Shown: positions 25,066-33,699 of the stretch, one piece after another
How the letters are laid out: each line of letters begins with the position of its first letter
How positions within the stretch are numbered: position 1 is the first letter of the stretch
From: Comamonadaceae bacterium
Lineage (GTDB): Bacteria; Pseudomonadota; Gammaproteobacteria; Burkholderiales; Burkholderiaceae_C
Length of the DNA: 43,422 nt
Assembly: GCA_013297925.1 (NCBI GenBank)
Contig: JAAFJC010000025.1
Location: 1-43,422 of the forward strand
Reading direction: 5' to 3'
Translations under genes and position numbers: made by a program
The notes under the pieces: generated by a model
Told to the model about the DNA's origin: nothing
Seen by the model: only the letters and a program-made list of their open reading frames with translations
Database searches by the model: none

Positions 25066-26127
25066 ATGGCTTTGATTCCCGCCACCATCCTCACCGGCTT
25101 CCTAGGTGCCGGCAAAACCACCTTGCTCAAACGCGTGCTTTCCGAGGCGCATGGGCAGAAGATCGCCATCATTGAAAACGAATTTGGCGAGGAGAATATT
25201 GATAGCGATATCTTGGTCTCGGACACGAATGAGCAGATCATTCAGATGAGTAATGGCTGCATTTGCTGCACAATTCGCGAAGACCTGCGTACGACTCTGC
25301 GCGATTTAGCCGAGAAAAAGCGCAAAGGTGAGCTGGATTTCGAGCGAGTAGTCATCGAAACCACAGGCTTGGCTGATCCGGGTCCGGTGGCTCAGACCTT
25401 CTTCATGGACGATGAAATTGCAGAGCAATACCTGCTTGATTCTGTGCTCACATTGGTGGATGCAAAGCATGCTACCAATCAGCTCAACGACCGACAAGAA
25501 GCACGCCGCCAAGTGGGTTTTGCCGATCAAATCTTCATCAGCAAGAGCGATTTGGTGGCTAAAGATGAGGTCGATGCGCTGATTCATCGCTTAAAACACA
25601 TGAACCCTCGCGCGCCGATGCGCACCGCGAATTTTGGCGATGTGAAAATCAGCGAAGTGTTTGACCTCCGCGGTTTCAATTTGAATGCCAAGCTCGACAT
25701 CGATCCTGATTTCCTAAAGGCCGACGATCACGATCACCACCACCACGACCATGAACACGGTGAGCATTGCGATCATCCCAGCCATGCCCACGACAGCCAT
25801 GGCCATCATCATCACCACGACGATGATGTGAAAAGCTTCGTGTTTCGCTCAGAAAAACCCTTTGATCCAGCCAAACTGGAAGACTTCCTTGGCGCGATTG
25901 TGAATGTGTATGGCCCCCGGATGCTGCGCTACAAAGGCGTGCTCAGCATGAAGGGCACGGAGCGTAAAGTGATCTTCCAAGGCGTGCACCAGCTCATGGG
26001 CTCCGATCTCGGGCCAAAATGGGAGCCGGGCGAGCAGCGCATGAGCAAAATGGTATTTATTGGCTTGGATTTGCCTAAAGACATCTTTTTGCAAGGCCTG
26101 GAGCAATGCTTGGCGGCAGATGCATGA
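25066..26127 (+). CDS. CobW/COG0523-family GTPase, probable zinc metallochaperone
   Basis: 353 residues. P-loop GFLGAGKTTLL (residues 11-21), metal motif GCICC (C65, C67, C68), switch region ETTGLADPGPVAQTF, the guanine motif SKSD, a His/Asp-rich metal loop at about 222-252 (alternating H and D with one Cys) and a C-terminal CobW_C domain (VFRSEKPFDPAKLEDFL). The family hydrolyses GTP to hand metal, mostly zinc, to client proteins. The very His-rich loop argues for zinc, nickel or cobalt rather than cobalamin synthesis, of which no gene is present. It precedes dksA, a pairing also known for zinc-responsive COG0523-DksA loci. No Zur-like site was recognised. Confidence 0.9.
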   Translation: MALIPATILTGFLGAGKTTLLKRVLSEAHGQKIAIIENEFGEENIDSDILVSDTNEQIIQMSNGCICCTIREDLRTTLRDLAEKKRKGELDFERVVIETTGLADPGPVAQTFFMDDEIAEQYLLDSVLTLVDAKHATNQLNDRQEARRQVGFADQIFISKSDLVAKDEVDALIHRLKHMNPRAPMRTANFGDVKISEVFDLRGFNLNAKLDIDPDFLKADDHDHHHHDHEHGEHCDHPSHAHDSHGHHHHHDDDVKSFVFRSEKPFDPAKLEDFLGAIVNVYGPRMLRYKGVLSMKGTERKVIFQGVHQLMGSDLGPKWEPGEQRMSKMVFIGLDLPKDIFLQGLEQCLAADA

Positions 26128-26223
26128 TTTATGCAGATTGTCACTTATGATGACATTTTGGTCTGGAGGCTGTTTTGATCGAAGTATTTTTCAAAATGAT
26201 GGGAATAGGCGCAGGGAAGTCGC

Positions 26224-26229
26224 TACAAT
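26224..26229 (+). promoter_or_regulatory. Possible -10 box for dksA
   Basis: TACAAT, with start of transcription expected near 26236, leaving about 105 nt of leader before the GTG at 26343. The -35 is poor. If real it rules out translation from the TTG at 26175. Confidence 0.3.
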
Positions 26230-26330
26230 CGCGCGCCGACGCCCAATCGGTGGATCATAGGAAAAGCGGTATATATCCGAATGATTCAGTAGCGCGGGCT
26301 GATTCAGACAAAGCCCAAGCAGCTGCCGCG

Positions 26331-26335
26331 AGGAG
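26331..26335 (+). promoter_or_regulatory. Ribosome binding site deciding the dksA start
   Basis: AGGAG, part of CGAGGAGACAAGAAGTG, lies seven bases before GTG 26343. No comparable site precedes the earlier in-frame starts (TTG 26175, ATG 26196/26199). Confidence 0.7.
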
Positions 26336-26342
26336 ACAAGAA

Positions 26343-27476
26343 GTGAAAGCCCCAGCCAAGAAGTCAAAAGTAGTCAGTAAATCGGCAGCCAAAAGTCCAG
26401 TCAAGGCCAAAGCCAAGCCAGCAGTCAAACTTGTTGCAAAAAAAGCAAACTCAAAACCTGCTTCAAAATCTGCTCTCAAAGCGAAGCCTGCAGCCAAACC
26501 AGTGGCCAAAAAGCCTACTGCTAAAAAAGTTGCGCTCAAACCGGCTTCCAAACCCGTGGCCAAACCAGCTGGCAAAGCACCAGCGAAATCAGCCTCCAAG
26601 GCTCCAGCCAAACCATTACCTAAGGCTTCATTGAAAGCATCTACCAAACCTACCGCGAAAGCACCTGCCAAAAAAGCAGCCAAGCCCGTGGCCAGAGCAC
26701 CCGTTAAAACTCCTGCTAAATCAGTAGCTAAAACACCTGCAAAAGCACCTGTCAAAACACCCCCTAAGACTCCTGTCAAAGCAAGTCCTAAATCTGTTCC
26801 AACTCCTTCCAAAGTGCAGCCGAAAGCTGTAGTCACTCCTGTGCCTGCTAAGCCAGTTGCACCTCCTCCCGCTCCGCCTAAAACCAAGGCGGGCTCGCGG
26901 GTCGTCCCCTCTTATGCGCCTTCGCCCTCTGATATGTCACCACATGGTGGCAACACTGCGGCCAAGGCCAGTTTCACCATGTCCGCACCTGTTCTCGTAC
27001 CGCCACCCCAAGTCGTCATCAAAAAAGACGCAAAATTAGTCAATAACTGGAAAACCAAAACCGCTGAGCAGCTCACTGACAATGAAGTGATTGCCATGCC
27101 TGATGGCGAATACATGAATGCCAAGCAATTGGCTTTTTTCCGCTTGAAACTCGTCGCCCTGAAAAATGGCATTCTCTCTAATGCTGGCGAGACCACGGAG
27201 CACTTGCGTGAAGACACATCTATCGTGCCTGATCCTGCAGATCGTGCAACGATCGAAGAAGAGCATGCGCTCGAGTTGCGCACCCGTGATCGCGAACGCA
27301 AGCTGCTCAAGAAAATCGAGCAATCGATTCAAAGCATTGATGCGGAAGAATATGGCTACTGTGATGAAACAGGCGAACCTATAGGCGTGGCACGTTTGAT
27401 AGCTCGACCCACTGCGACGCTTTCTTTAGAGGCTCAGCAGCGACGCGAACTGAAGCAAAAGATGTTTGGTGACTAG
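26343..27476 (+). CDS. dksA: DksA-type RNA polymerase-binding regulator with histone-H1-like N-terminal extension
   Basis: About 377 residues, against about 150 for E. coli DksA. Residues 1 to roughly 190 are a Lys/Ala/Pro tract built on units like PAKKxAKP and KTPAKAPVK, as in H1-like bacterial proteins. A Pro/Val-rich linker follows. The last 150 residues are DksA: coiled coil with the tip motif DPADRA (DxxDxA), then YGYCDETGEPIGVARLIARP and TATLSLEAQQRREL. Of the four zinc-finger cysteines of E. coli DksA only the first remains; the others read Thr, Ser and Ala. The protein thus should fold without a four-Cys zinc site. DksA binds the polymerase secondary channel with ppGpp in the stringent response; the tail may add DNA or RNA contact (inference). 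Confidence 0.88.
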   Translation: MKAPAKKSKVVSKSAAKSPVKAKAKPAVKLVAKKANSKPASKSALKAKPAAKPVAKKPTAKKVALKPASKPVAKPAGKAPAKSASKAPAKPLPKASLKASTKPTAKAPAKKAAKPVARAPVKTPAKSVAKTPAKAPVKTPPKTPVKASPKSVPTPSKVQPKAVVTPVPAKPVAPPPAPPKTKAGSRVVPSYAPSPSDMSPHGGNTAAKASFTMSAPVLVPPPQVVIKKDAKLVNNWKTKTAEQLTDNEVIAMPDGEYMNAKQLAFFRLKLVALKNGILSNAGETTEHLREDTSIVPDPADRATIEEEHALELRTRDRERKLLKKIEQSIQSIDAEEYGYCDETGEPIGVARLIARPTATLSLEAQQRRELKQKMFGD

Positions 27477-27505
27477 GGTTTTGCTAAGCAGCACAAAATC
27501 CCGCT
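27474..27505 (+). terminator. Stem-loop after dksA
   Basis: TAGGGTTTTGCT and AGCACAAAATCCCGCTA pair imperfectly around a short loop, beginning at the dksA stop codon. No T-run follows, so it may be an attenuating or mRNA-protecting hairpin rather than a full terminator. Confidence 0.35.
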
Positions 27506-27532
27506 AGACTAGAAGCAACATCCAGCATCCAC

Positions 27533-29629
27533 ATGGCAAAAGAAGACACCTCACCCGGCGGCTTGTTCTCCAAGATGGTGAAGTTCGTGCGTAGCCCAGG
27601 CACGCAGTGGAATGAATTGGATGATCCTACCTCTGCCAAAGATGGAAGCTTGAGCAAGCAAGCGCTCAAAGAAATGATTGAGCGCAAGAGGCGTAACGAT
27701 TTTGTACGCAAGCGAGAATTTGACATGTTGCGCAAGTTGCGCAATCGGGAGATCGTAGGTAGCGGAGGGCCCACAGACAGTGTTGCGCGTCCCTCTTTCT
27801 TTCAAAGCTCGATGCCTTCACGCCCAGATGATCGGGCGATGACGCTCAAGAAGATCGATGAAATCGAAGCGCAAATGTCGATGCAATGGTGGAAAACCAA
27901 GCATGGCGGCCCTGGCGGTGCAAGCAGTATCAATCAGGCCTCAGATTTTTCTGCATCCGATATCACCTCCAATCCTCCGCCCAATAGCATGGCTGCTAAA
28001 TCGGCTGCGGTAGCCAACACCTTGGCATTTGCACGAACTGCACCGGATGATCTTGGTAGCAGCGTGGCACGCAGCGCTGCCAAATTGATCCCCAGGCCAG
28101 GATCTCCAGGCGCGCCAATAGGCGTACCTACTATCACTACGCTTGCAACACCTTTAGCCGATGCACCAGCAGCACCCCCAGCACCCCCAGCGCCACTCAA
28201 CTACACAACTGCACCACACCTATTTGCTCCTGCTGAACCTCCAGCGGCAAAGCCAGCCGCGAGCAACGATAAGAACGCCTTTGATTTCACGCCCGAAGCG
28301 CTCAATGCCAGCAAGCCGATTATCAAAACTACGCCACCAGCTGCCTCATCAAACGCAATGGCTGGCTCTGCGATGGGCAAGGTAACGCCAGCGCCAGTTG
28401 CTCCGTCCATTCCTGCTGCTGCCAAAACAGCTACTGCACCGGTTCAATCAAAAAGTATTGGCGGCCTTGCAGCGTCCTACGACGCATCGAACTCGCCGAC
28501 TGGCTTCTCAGCATCCAAGCTGTTTGCTGTAGAGGTTGGCGAGGTGCAGCATGACCCTGAGCTGGAGGAGGCCGCCATACGTTTTGCCAATCTTGATGAC
28601 AGCGGCGCTGAATCCGGCCTGCTCGAGGCTGTGAGTCCGCGCGGGCCTCGACATCAGCATGAAGAGACTTGGTTGGCCTTGTTTGATCTGTATCGTGCTA
28701 CCGGACAATATGATCGCTTTGAAAGCCTAGCGCTGGATTTTGCAGCCAAGTTCAACCGTTCTGCTCCCAATTGGTTCTCCATACCCGATATGGTCAGCAA
28801 AATGACCGGCACGGAGCCAGCGGAGCCAACAAGCTCCAAAAAGGCTGACTGGAAAAGCCCGGCTATTTTTGGTATCCAAACCTTGGCTGCATTGAGCGCC
28901 GCTTTGGCCAAAGCCCCCATGCCTTGGACGCTGGATTGGCGATCGCTTCAAACCATCGAAGACAATGCCGTGGCACCTCTCACCAAGCTCATGCTCGGAT
29001 GGGCAATGCAACCTGTACAACTGCGTATCGCGCATGCGCAAAAACTGGAAGATGTGCTGCGCCAAGGCACGCCATCTGGCGTGCAAACGGTGGACAAAGC
29101 GCGTTGGGATTTGCTGATGACGTACATGCGTGTTGCGCATCGTCCCGATGAATTTGAGCTAGCAGCATTAGATTTTTGTGTAACTTATGAAGTCTCGCCG
29201 CCTTCCTGGGAAGCATCGCGCTGCGATTTCAAAATTCTTGATGATGAAGGCAATACTGGTGTCGGGCACACCATCGTTGGCGAGGTCACGCACGATTCCA
29301 TCATGTCCGAAATGCACACTGAAGGTGGCACATCGATGGTCACAGCGCAGCTGGCCACAGTTGAGCTGTCAGGCCAAATCATGGGCGAGCCCAAGCCCGT
29401 ATTGGATAAGCTGGAAGCTCGCCTGACGGGTGCTGACATGATGATAATTTCTTGTGCGAAGCTCGTGCGCGTGGATTTTTCTGCTGCGGGCAGTTTGCTC
29501 AATTGGGTCACAGTTCGGCAGGCTGAAGGCCGCATTGTCCAGTTCACCGATGTGCATCGCTTGGTTGCAGCCTTCTTTCACGTCATCGGTATTAGCGAAC
29601 ACGCTAAAGTGATAACGCGGACTGATTGA
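27533..29629 (+). CDS. Large protein of unknown function with STAS-like C-terminus
   Basis: 698 residues with no signal peptide or membrane helix seen, so probably cytoplasmic. N-terminal basic region ([20 protein letters not shown]) and a helical stretch [20 protein letters not shown]; then about 200 residues of Ala/Pro/Ser-rich, low-complexity sequence; then a TPR-like helical domain at about 340-560 ([36 protein letters not shown]). The last 90 residues resemble a STAS domain ([47 protein letters not shown]), the anti-anti-sigma fold, with Asp-Phe-Ser where phosphorylatable Ser often lies. It is 50 bp upstream of hslV and may be its co-transcribed partner. Role unknown. Confidence 0.7.
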   Translation: MAKEDTSPGGLFSKMVKFVRSPGTQWNELDDPTSAKDGSLSKQALKEMIERKRRNDFVRKREFDMLRKLRNREIVGSGGPTDSVARPSFFQSSMPSRPDDRAMTLKKIDEIEAQMSMQWWKTKHGGPGGASSINQASDFSASDITSNPPPNSMAAKSAAVANTLAFARTAPDDLGSSVARSAAKLIPRPGSPGAPIGVPTITTLATPLADAPAAPPAPPAPLNYTTAPHLFAPAEPPAAKPAASNDKNAFDFTPEALNASKPIIKTTPPAASSNAMAGSAMGKVTPAPVAPSIPAAAKTATAPVQSKSIGGLAASYDASNSPTGFSASKLFAVEVGEVQHDPELEEAAIRFANLDDSGAESGLLEAVSPRGPRHQHEETWLALFDLYRATGQYDRFESLALDFAAKFNRSAPNWFSIPDMVSKMTGTEPAEPTSSKKADWKSPAIFGIQTLAALSAALAKAPMPWTLDWRSLQTIEDNAVAPLTKLMLGWAMQPVQLRIAHAQKLEDVLRQGTPSGVQTVDKARWDLLMTYMRVAHRPDEFELAALDFCVTYEVSPPSWEASRCDFKILDDEGNTGVGHTIVGEVTHDSIMSEMHTEGGTSMVTAQLATVELSGQIMGEPKPVLDKLEARLTGADMMIISCAKLVRVDFSAAGSLLNWVTVRQAEGRIVQFTDVHRLVAAFFHVIGISEHAKVITRTD

Positions 29630-29679
29630 TTTTTCGCGGCTCTTTTTTTTGCAGCGCTCCATATTTCAGGGCAATAAGC

Positions 29680-30228
29680 ATGGAACAGTTTCATGGCACA
29701 ACGATTGTGAGCGTGCGCCGCAAAACGGAGCAGGGCTGGCAAGTCGCTATTGGTGGTGATGGTCAGGTAACGCTGGGCAATATCGTCATCAAAGGTACAG
29801 CACGCAAAGTGCGCAAGCTTTATCATGATCGCGTGGTGGCAGGTTTTGCAGGCGCTACTGCCGACGCATTCACACTTTTTGAGCGTTTTGAAGGTAAGCT
29901 GGAAAAGCACCAAGGCCATTTGGTACGCGCTGCGATTGAGCTCACCAAAGATTGGCGTACAGATCGCGTGTTGCGCCGTTTAGAAGCAATGCTTGCCGTC
30001 GCCAACCATGAAGCGTCCTTGATCATCACTGGCAATGGCGATGTGCTTGAGCCCGAGCACGGGATCATCGCTATCGGCTCAGGCGGTGCGTATGCGCAGG
30101 CGAGTGCGAAGGCGCTACTCGATAACACAACCCTGTCTGCGCCAGAGATTGTGAAGAAATCCTTAGAGATAGCAGGCGAGCTTTGCATCTATACGAATAT
30201 GCATCACACGATTGAGACTTTGGGTTGA
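29680..30228 (+). CDS. hslV: ATP-dependent protease subunit HslV
   Basis: The peptidase ring of the HslVU (ClpQY) protease, which degrades misfolded and regulatory proteins. 182 residues from ATG 29680. The catalytic Thr is T7 in [14 protein letters not shown]; the six-residue leader is cut off, as usual in this class. Also seen: [58 protein letters not shown] and [11 protein letters not shown]. Its ATPase partner hslU, normally the next gene, is 6.8 kb away at 37050. A dispersed repeat begins directly at its stop codon. Confidence 0.97.
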   Translation: MEQFHGTTIVSVRRKTEQGWQVAIGGDGQVTLGNIVIKGTARKVRKLYHDRVVAGFAGATADAFTLFERFEGKLEKHQGHLVRAAIELTKDWRTDRVLRRLEAMLAVANHEASLIITGNGDVLEPEHGIIAIGSGGAYAQASAKALLDNTTLSAPEIVKKSLEIAGELCIYTNMHHTIETLG

Positions 30229-30287
30229 CTATTAATTCAATAGCATCTCGCGCAGTATTTATGCCGGCAATATGCCAATATTCATCC
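30229..30287 (+). repeat. Dispersed ~55-bp repeat between hslV and DUF1501 gene
   Basis: CTATTAATTCAATAGCATCT, CGCGCAGTATTTATGCCGGC, AATATGCCAATATTC. It starts at the base after the hslV stop and ends seven bases before the convergent DUF1501 stop. This is one of the cleanest copies. Confidence 0.9.
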
Positions 30288-30294
30288 TGAATGC

Positions 30295-31671
30295 CTAAAA
30301 CAGAACCAGCTTATTAGCACTGGCGAACTTGCTGTAATAGGGCAGCGCATCAGCTAGAGAGCCCGTCGGCACGCCGAACCAAGTGCCTAGTGAGGCTGCA
30401 AGCTGTGTCGTTGACGTCGTGGGCAACAAGCGACCTCGGCCCAGATCCTCTGCCGTACCTAACGCGACGCTGGGATAAGTGCCGACGATCGTGCCACCCT
30501 TGACCGCACCGCCCATGACGAATTGGTGGCCGCCCCATCCGTGATCAGAACCGTCGCCGTTGCTGGTAAGCGTGCGCCCAAAGTCTGAGGCAGTGAAGGT
30601 TGTTACCAGATTGTCTATGCCTAATTCAAAGGTCGCGGCATAGAAGCTGGCCATGGCATCTGCGACCTTGGTGTGCAGGCCGGGCAAATCTTTCACCAGC
30701 CCGCTGTGACTGTCGAAGCCACCCATGCCGACGAAGAACACTTGACGCCCCATGCCCAGACCCTTGCGTACCGAGATCAGCCTTGCCACCATTCGCAATT
30801 GCTTAGCCAAGGAGTTGGTTTCATCGAACGTGGTTGCGAGCGGCTTAGCCACGGCGAGGACATCTTTCAAGGCTTGGTTGGCCTTGAGCGAGCGCCTCGT
30901 GACCTCACCCAAGTGAGACTCAAAGAGTGGGCTTGGGCTGGCGGTGATGATCTCCCTCAGAGCTGCGCCCGCATCTGTAGAGCCGTAAAGCCTGTCCAGA
31001 GAAGAGACGGACGCGGGCCCGCCACTGTCGATTTGGAATTGCTGGACGGTGTTGCCGTAAAGAAAGACGGCCGTGCCGTTGGCTGAGATCGAGGTAAACA
31101 GGGAGTTGCTACCGTTTCTCGACGCTAGCAGATCACCGAAGCGCCCGCCCCAGCCAACAGTCGCGCCCTCAACCCCAGAGGACTGCCACACCGATTGCTG
31201 GTCGTTGTGTGAGAACAATTGCGGCGGGACACCAGGCGAGCCGGCCTCGAATTTGGCCTTGGTCAGCTGATCGTACATGGGCCCCACGTTGGCCACGATC
31301 GCCAGCTTTTGCTTCGAGTAAAGGTCTGCCAGCGGAGAGAGCTCTTTGGCAATTGCAAAGCTGCGGTTGCCCTGCGAGGCCACGTTGCCCAGAGAAATGA
31401 AGTCCGCAGCTGGCCGAGCAATGCTGCCGCGTGCCTTGGCCATCGCCGAAAACTCGGCGCTATCAAAGGGCACCACGGTGCTGGTTTGGTCGTTGCCACC
31501 AAAGAGGAACACGCACACCAAGGCGCGATAGTCTTCGTTGCTCTGCGCTGCCGCAGCCTGAATACCGGCGAGGTTGAGTGCGATGGGCGCAGCTGCACCC
31601 ATGGCGGTGTACTGCGTCGCAGATTTCAGGAAGTGGCGGCGGCCAGGGTTGGATGTGTAAGTTTTTTTCAT
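30295..31671 (-). CDS. DUF1501 protein, Tat-exported (copy 1)
   Basis: 458 residues from ATG 31671. A twin-arginine signal is clear: GRRHFLKSATQYTAMGAAAP, then a hydrophobic stretch ending in AAAA. The body carries DUF1501 hallmarks: YRALVCVFLFGGNDQTSTVV, LFSHNDQQSVWQSS, VGWGGRFGDLL, FFVGMGGFDSHSG, TTFTASDFGRTLTSNGDGSD and HGWGGHQFVMGG. The family looks related to alkaline phosphatase/sulfatase-fold hydrolases and is exported folded, perhaps with a metal; no activity is proven. It lies ten bases after its DUF1800 partner. The copy at 33694 is a diverged paralogue. Confidence 0.88.
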   Translation of the reverse strand: MKKTYTSNPGRRHFLKSATQYTAMGAAAPIALNLAGIQAAAAQSNEDYRALVCVFLFGGNDQTSTVVPFDSAEFSAMAKARGSIARPAADFISLGNVASQGNRSFAIAKELSPLADLYSKQKLAIVANVGPMYDQLTKAKFEAGSPGVPPQLFSHNDQQSVWQSSGVEGATVGWGGRFGDLLASRNGSNSLFTSISANGTAVFLYGNTVQQFQIDSGGPASVSSLDRLYGSTDAGAALREIITASPSPLFESHLGEVTRRSLKANQALKDVLAVAKPLATTFDETNSLAKQLRMVARLISVRKGLGMGRQVFFVGMGGFDSHSGLVKDLPGLHTKVADAMASFYAATFELGIDNLVTTFTASDFGRTLTSNGDGSDHGWGGHQFVMGGAVKGGTIVGTYPSVALGTAEDLGRGRLLPTTSTTQLAASLGTWFGVPTGSLADALPYYSKFASANKLVLF

Positions 31672-31681
31672 GCCTTGACCT

Positions 31682-33520
31682 TCAAACTTGAACCAGAAAT
31701 TCGGGGCTGCACACGGCGAGAAGCACGGCTGTACGTGCGCGTTGCAGAGCAGATGTGGCTGGCACCGACTCGATGGCCTTGCGCATCGCATTGCGGGTCG
31801 CTGTGCTCAGCCTTTGGCCGGTGAGCAGCAGATCCACCCGATCAATCAGCGCGGTGGGGTTTGATGCCAAGGCCACTTCTGCCGCATAGCTACAGCTCAC
31901 GTCATTGCTGTCACCAGTGCCCTTCTCGACAGCGTTCGACATGAAATTCAAATACGACGTCACCTGGGATTCGGTATTGATCTGCAGCTCTGGCGCCACC
32001 AGCCCCGCAGTGGCAATCGCGGAGCCCGGCGGCACGAAACCGGGGCGATAAAAGTTAAACACCGAAGGCGCTTCCATCGTCGATTGGCCGATCTGCCCGG
32101 TTTGGCGGATGCGGAACTCATTCGTTTTCGAGCTGGCCTCAAAAGCTCGTGCCCAAGCGGTCACGCGGAGCACAGGCTCGCGAACTTTGCCGTTGCGGCC
32201 ATCGCCAGGCTTGGCGGGCAGGCGAGCTTCGTCGTCCAGCAGGATGGCTCGTATCACGGCTTTCATGTCGCCTCTGACTCCGCTGCCGTTGTTGGCAAAT
32301 GCCGCAGAGACCCGCGACACATAGGCCTTGGAAGGGTTACTCGTCACCAGCCGCTGAATCAACTGGCGGCCGATAAATGGAGCTGTATTGGGGTGATTGA
32401 ACAGCGTATCGAGCGCGGTACGCAGGCTAGGCCGCGCTGTGATGCCGGCGGGTATGGTCACGCCAAGGAAGCTCTTTGGCGAGGTCGAGTGATGCTGCTC
32501 ATAGGGCACCATCGGCTGGACTTGAATATTGCGAGGCGGGAAGTCCTCGTAGAAGCGGTAGTTGCTGCTGTCTCTGGGCACCCAGCTCCAGCCCGTAAAA
32601 ACCTTGGCCAAGCCAGAAACGTCAGCATTGCTGTAGGTGGGGATCGTGTTGCCATTGTTGTCGCGCTTCGGCGTTCCGTCAGCGTTGAGTTGTACTAAGC
32701 CTATCGAGAACAGCTGCATGACCTCGCGTGCGTAATTCTCATCGGGCGACGAGCCTTTCACCGGGTCTTCTTTTTCGTTAGCGCGGTGAGAAAGGTAAAC
32801 GCCCATCATCCCGTGTGTGGACACGTCCTCCAGCAGGGTACGGAAGTTGCCGAAGGCGTTGCGGCCGAGCATATCCATGAAACTGGTGTGGCAGCTGGAG
32901 CGATCAACAACCTGGTTGCTGGCCATCGAGACGACGAAGATTTGCGACAGCGCAAACACCACACGCTGGCGCACTTGGTCAGAGCCGCGCAAGGCCTGCA
33001 TGTAAAACGAATCGCGCAGATTGGTAGCGTATCTCCAAGCATCCTGCCCAGGGTTGGCTGTATTCACGTAGTAATCGATATGGTCCATATGCAGCTTCTG
33101 CGGCAAGGTGAACTGCCAGTCCACCCATCCGCGATAACCGAGTTTGACCACGTCGTCGATGCTGGCGTCAGTAGCACCGAAGCTGCTCAGGCCTAGAAAC
33201 CGCGAAGCTTCAGCCCGTGTCGGTGTACCCGTACCCGTACCCGTACCCGTACCTGTTCCTGTTCCTGTTCCTGTTCCTGTTCCTGTTCCTGTTCCTGTTC
33301 CTGCGCCAGTACCAGCAGTAGCCGCTGCGCCTTGGTCACCACCGCCACCGCAAGCGGAGAGCAAGGCTGCAGCCATGACAGACAAACCAGCAGGAGATAA
33401 ACCTAAAGTTTTCCCCTCGCTCGTCGAAGCGCTGTCTGCAGTCGCAGACAAGGCGCTCGATGACTTGGGTTCCCTATCATCTACTGGTAAAAGAACTTTT
33501 TTGTCGGCAAGGTCTTGCAT
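31682..33520 (-). CDS. DUF1800 protein, lipoprotein-like (copy 1)
   Basis: About 612 residues from ATG 33520; GTG 33529 is an alternative. An unusual N-terminus: about 40 polar residues, a short hydrophobic run PAGLSVMAAALLSAC with a lipobox-like Cys near residue 57, then GGGG and a (Gly-Thr)n tract coded by hexanucleotide repeats. DUF1800 motifs follow: RFLGLSSFGATDASIDDVVK, ARVVFALSQIFVVSM-like FALSQI, NENYAREVMQLFSIGLVQLN-type ENYAREVMQLFSIG, KVFTGWSW, FIGRQLIQRLVTSNPSKAYV, SVFNFYRPGF. Families DUF1800 and DUF1501 nearly always pair and are cell-surface proteins of unknown function. Confidence 0.85.
   Translation of the reverse strand: MQDLADKKVLLPVDDREPKSSSALSATADSASTSEGKTLGLSPAGLSVMAAALLSACGGGGDQGAAATAGTGAGTGTGTGTGTGTGTGTGTGTGTGTGTPTRAEASRFLGLSSFGATDASIDDVVKLGYRGWVDWQFTLPQKLHMDHIDYYVNTANPGQDAWRYATNLRDSFYMQALRGSDQVRQRVVFALSQIFVVSMASNQVVDRSSCHTSFMDMLGRNAFGNFRTLLEDVSTHGMMGVYLSHRANEKEDPVKGSSPDENYAREVMQLFSIGLVQLNADGTPKRDNNGNTIPTYSNADVSGLAKVFTGWSWVPRDSSNYRFYEDFPPRNIQVQPMVPYEQHHSTSPKSFLGVTIPAGITARPSLRTALDTLFNHPNTAPFIGRQLIQRLVTSNPSKAYVSRVSAAFANNGSGVRGDMKAVIRAILLDDEARLPAKPGDGRNGKVREPVLRVTAWARAFEASSKTNEFRIRQTGQIGQSTMEAPSVFNFYRPGFVPPGSAIATAGLVAPELQINTESQVTSYLNFMSNAVEKGTGDSNDVSCSYAAEVALASNPTALIDRVDLLLTGQRLSTATRNAMRKAIESVPATSALQRARTAVLLAVCSPEFLVQV
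33225..33302. repeat. Hexanucleotide tandem repeat coding Gly-Thr
   Basis: Plus strand: four GTACCC units and one GTACCT, then eight GTTCCT units, 13 hexamers in a row. On the coding strand both unit types translate to Gly-Thr, so the DUF1800 linker is a (GT)n tract in two synonymous blocks. Confidence 0.95.
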
Positions 33521-33547
33521 ATGAAACACATTCGTTATGGCTGGAAG

Positions 33548-33562
33548 TCTCTAGCTTAGAGA
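33548..33562. repeat. Small perfect palindrome upstream of DUF1800 copy 1
   Basis: TCTCTA-GCT-TAGAGA, 28 bp upstream of the DUF1800 start on the minus strand. It could be an operator; nothing else supports it. Confidence 0.3.
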
Positions 33563-33661
33563 TCAATTTGCCTAACGCTGGAACTAAATCGTTACCAAAT
33601 TGTCATTGGCGTAATCGGCTGCATACTCATAGCGATAAACGGCTAACAAGCTTTGATAGGC

Positions 33662-33699
33662 GGTTGATGTCGAAAATTGTTACCTAAGCAACATCAACC
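33662..33699 (-). terminator. Stem-loop at the end of DUF1501 copy 2
   Basis: GGTTGATGT (33662-33670) pairs perfectly with ACATCAACC (33691-33699), loop 20 nt, overlapping the stop codon of the minus-strand gene. There is no U-run, so a factor-independent terminator is doubtful; it may separate the two DUF pairs. Confidence 0.4.

Noticed and set aside
26175-26342. Upstream TTG/ATG starts that lengthen DksA by up to 56 residues
   Set aside because: No ribosome site, a likely promoter lies inside, and GTG 26343 has an excellent AGGAG site.
29680-29700. Six extra residues before the HslV catalytic Thr as a defect
   Set aside because: MEQFHG before TTI is the ordinary processed leader in this bacterial class as I know it.
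33225-33302. Tandem repeat that might be taken for a CRISPR array
   Set aside because: Six-base units with no spacers, inside a protein gene and coding Gly-Thr.
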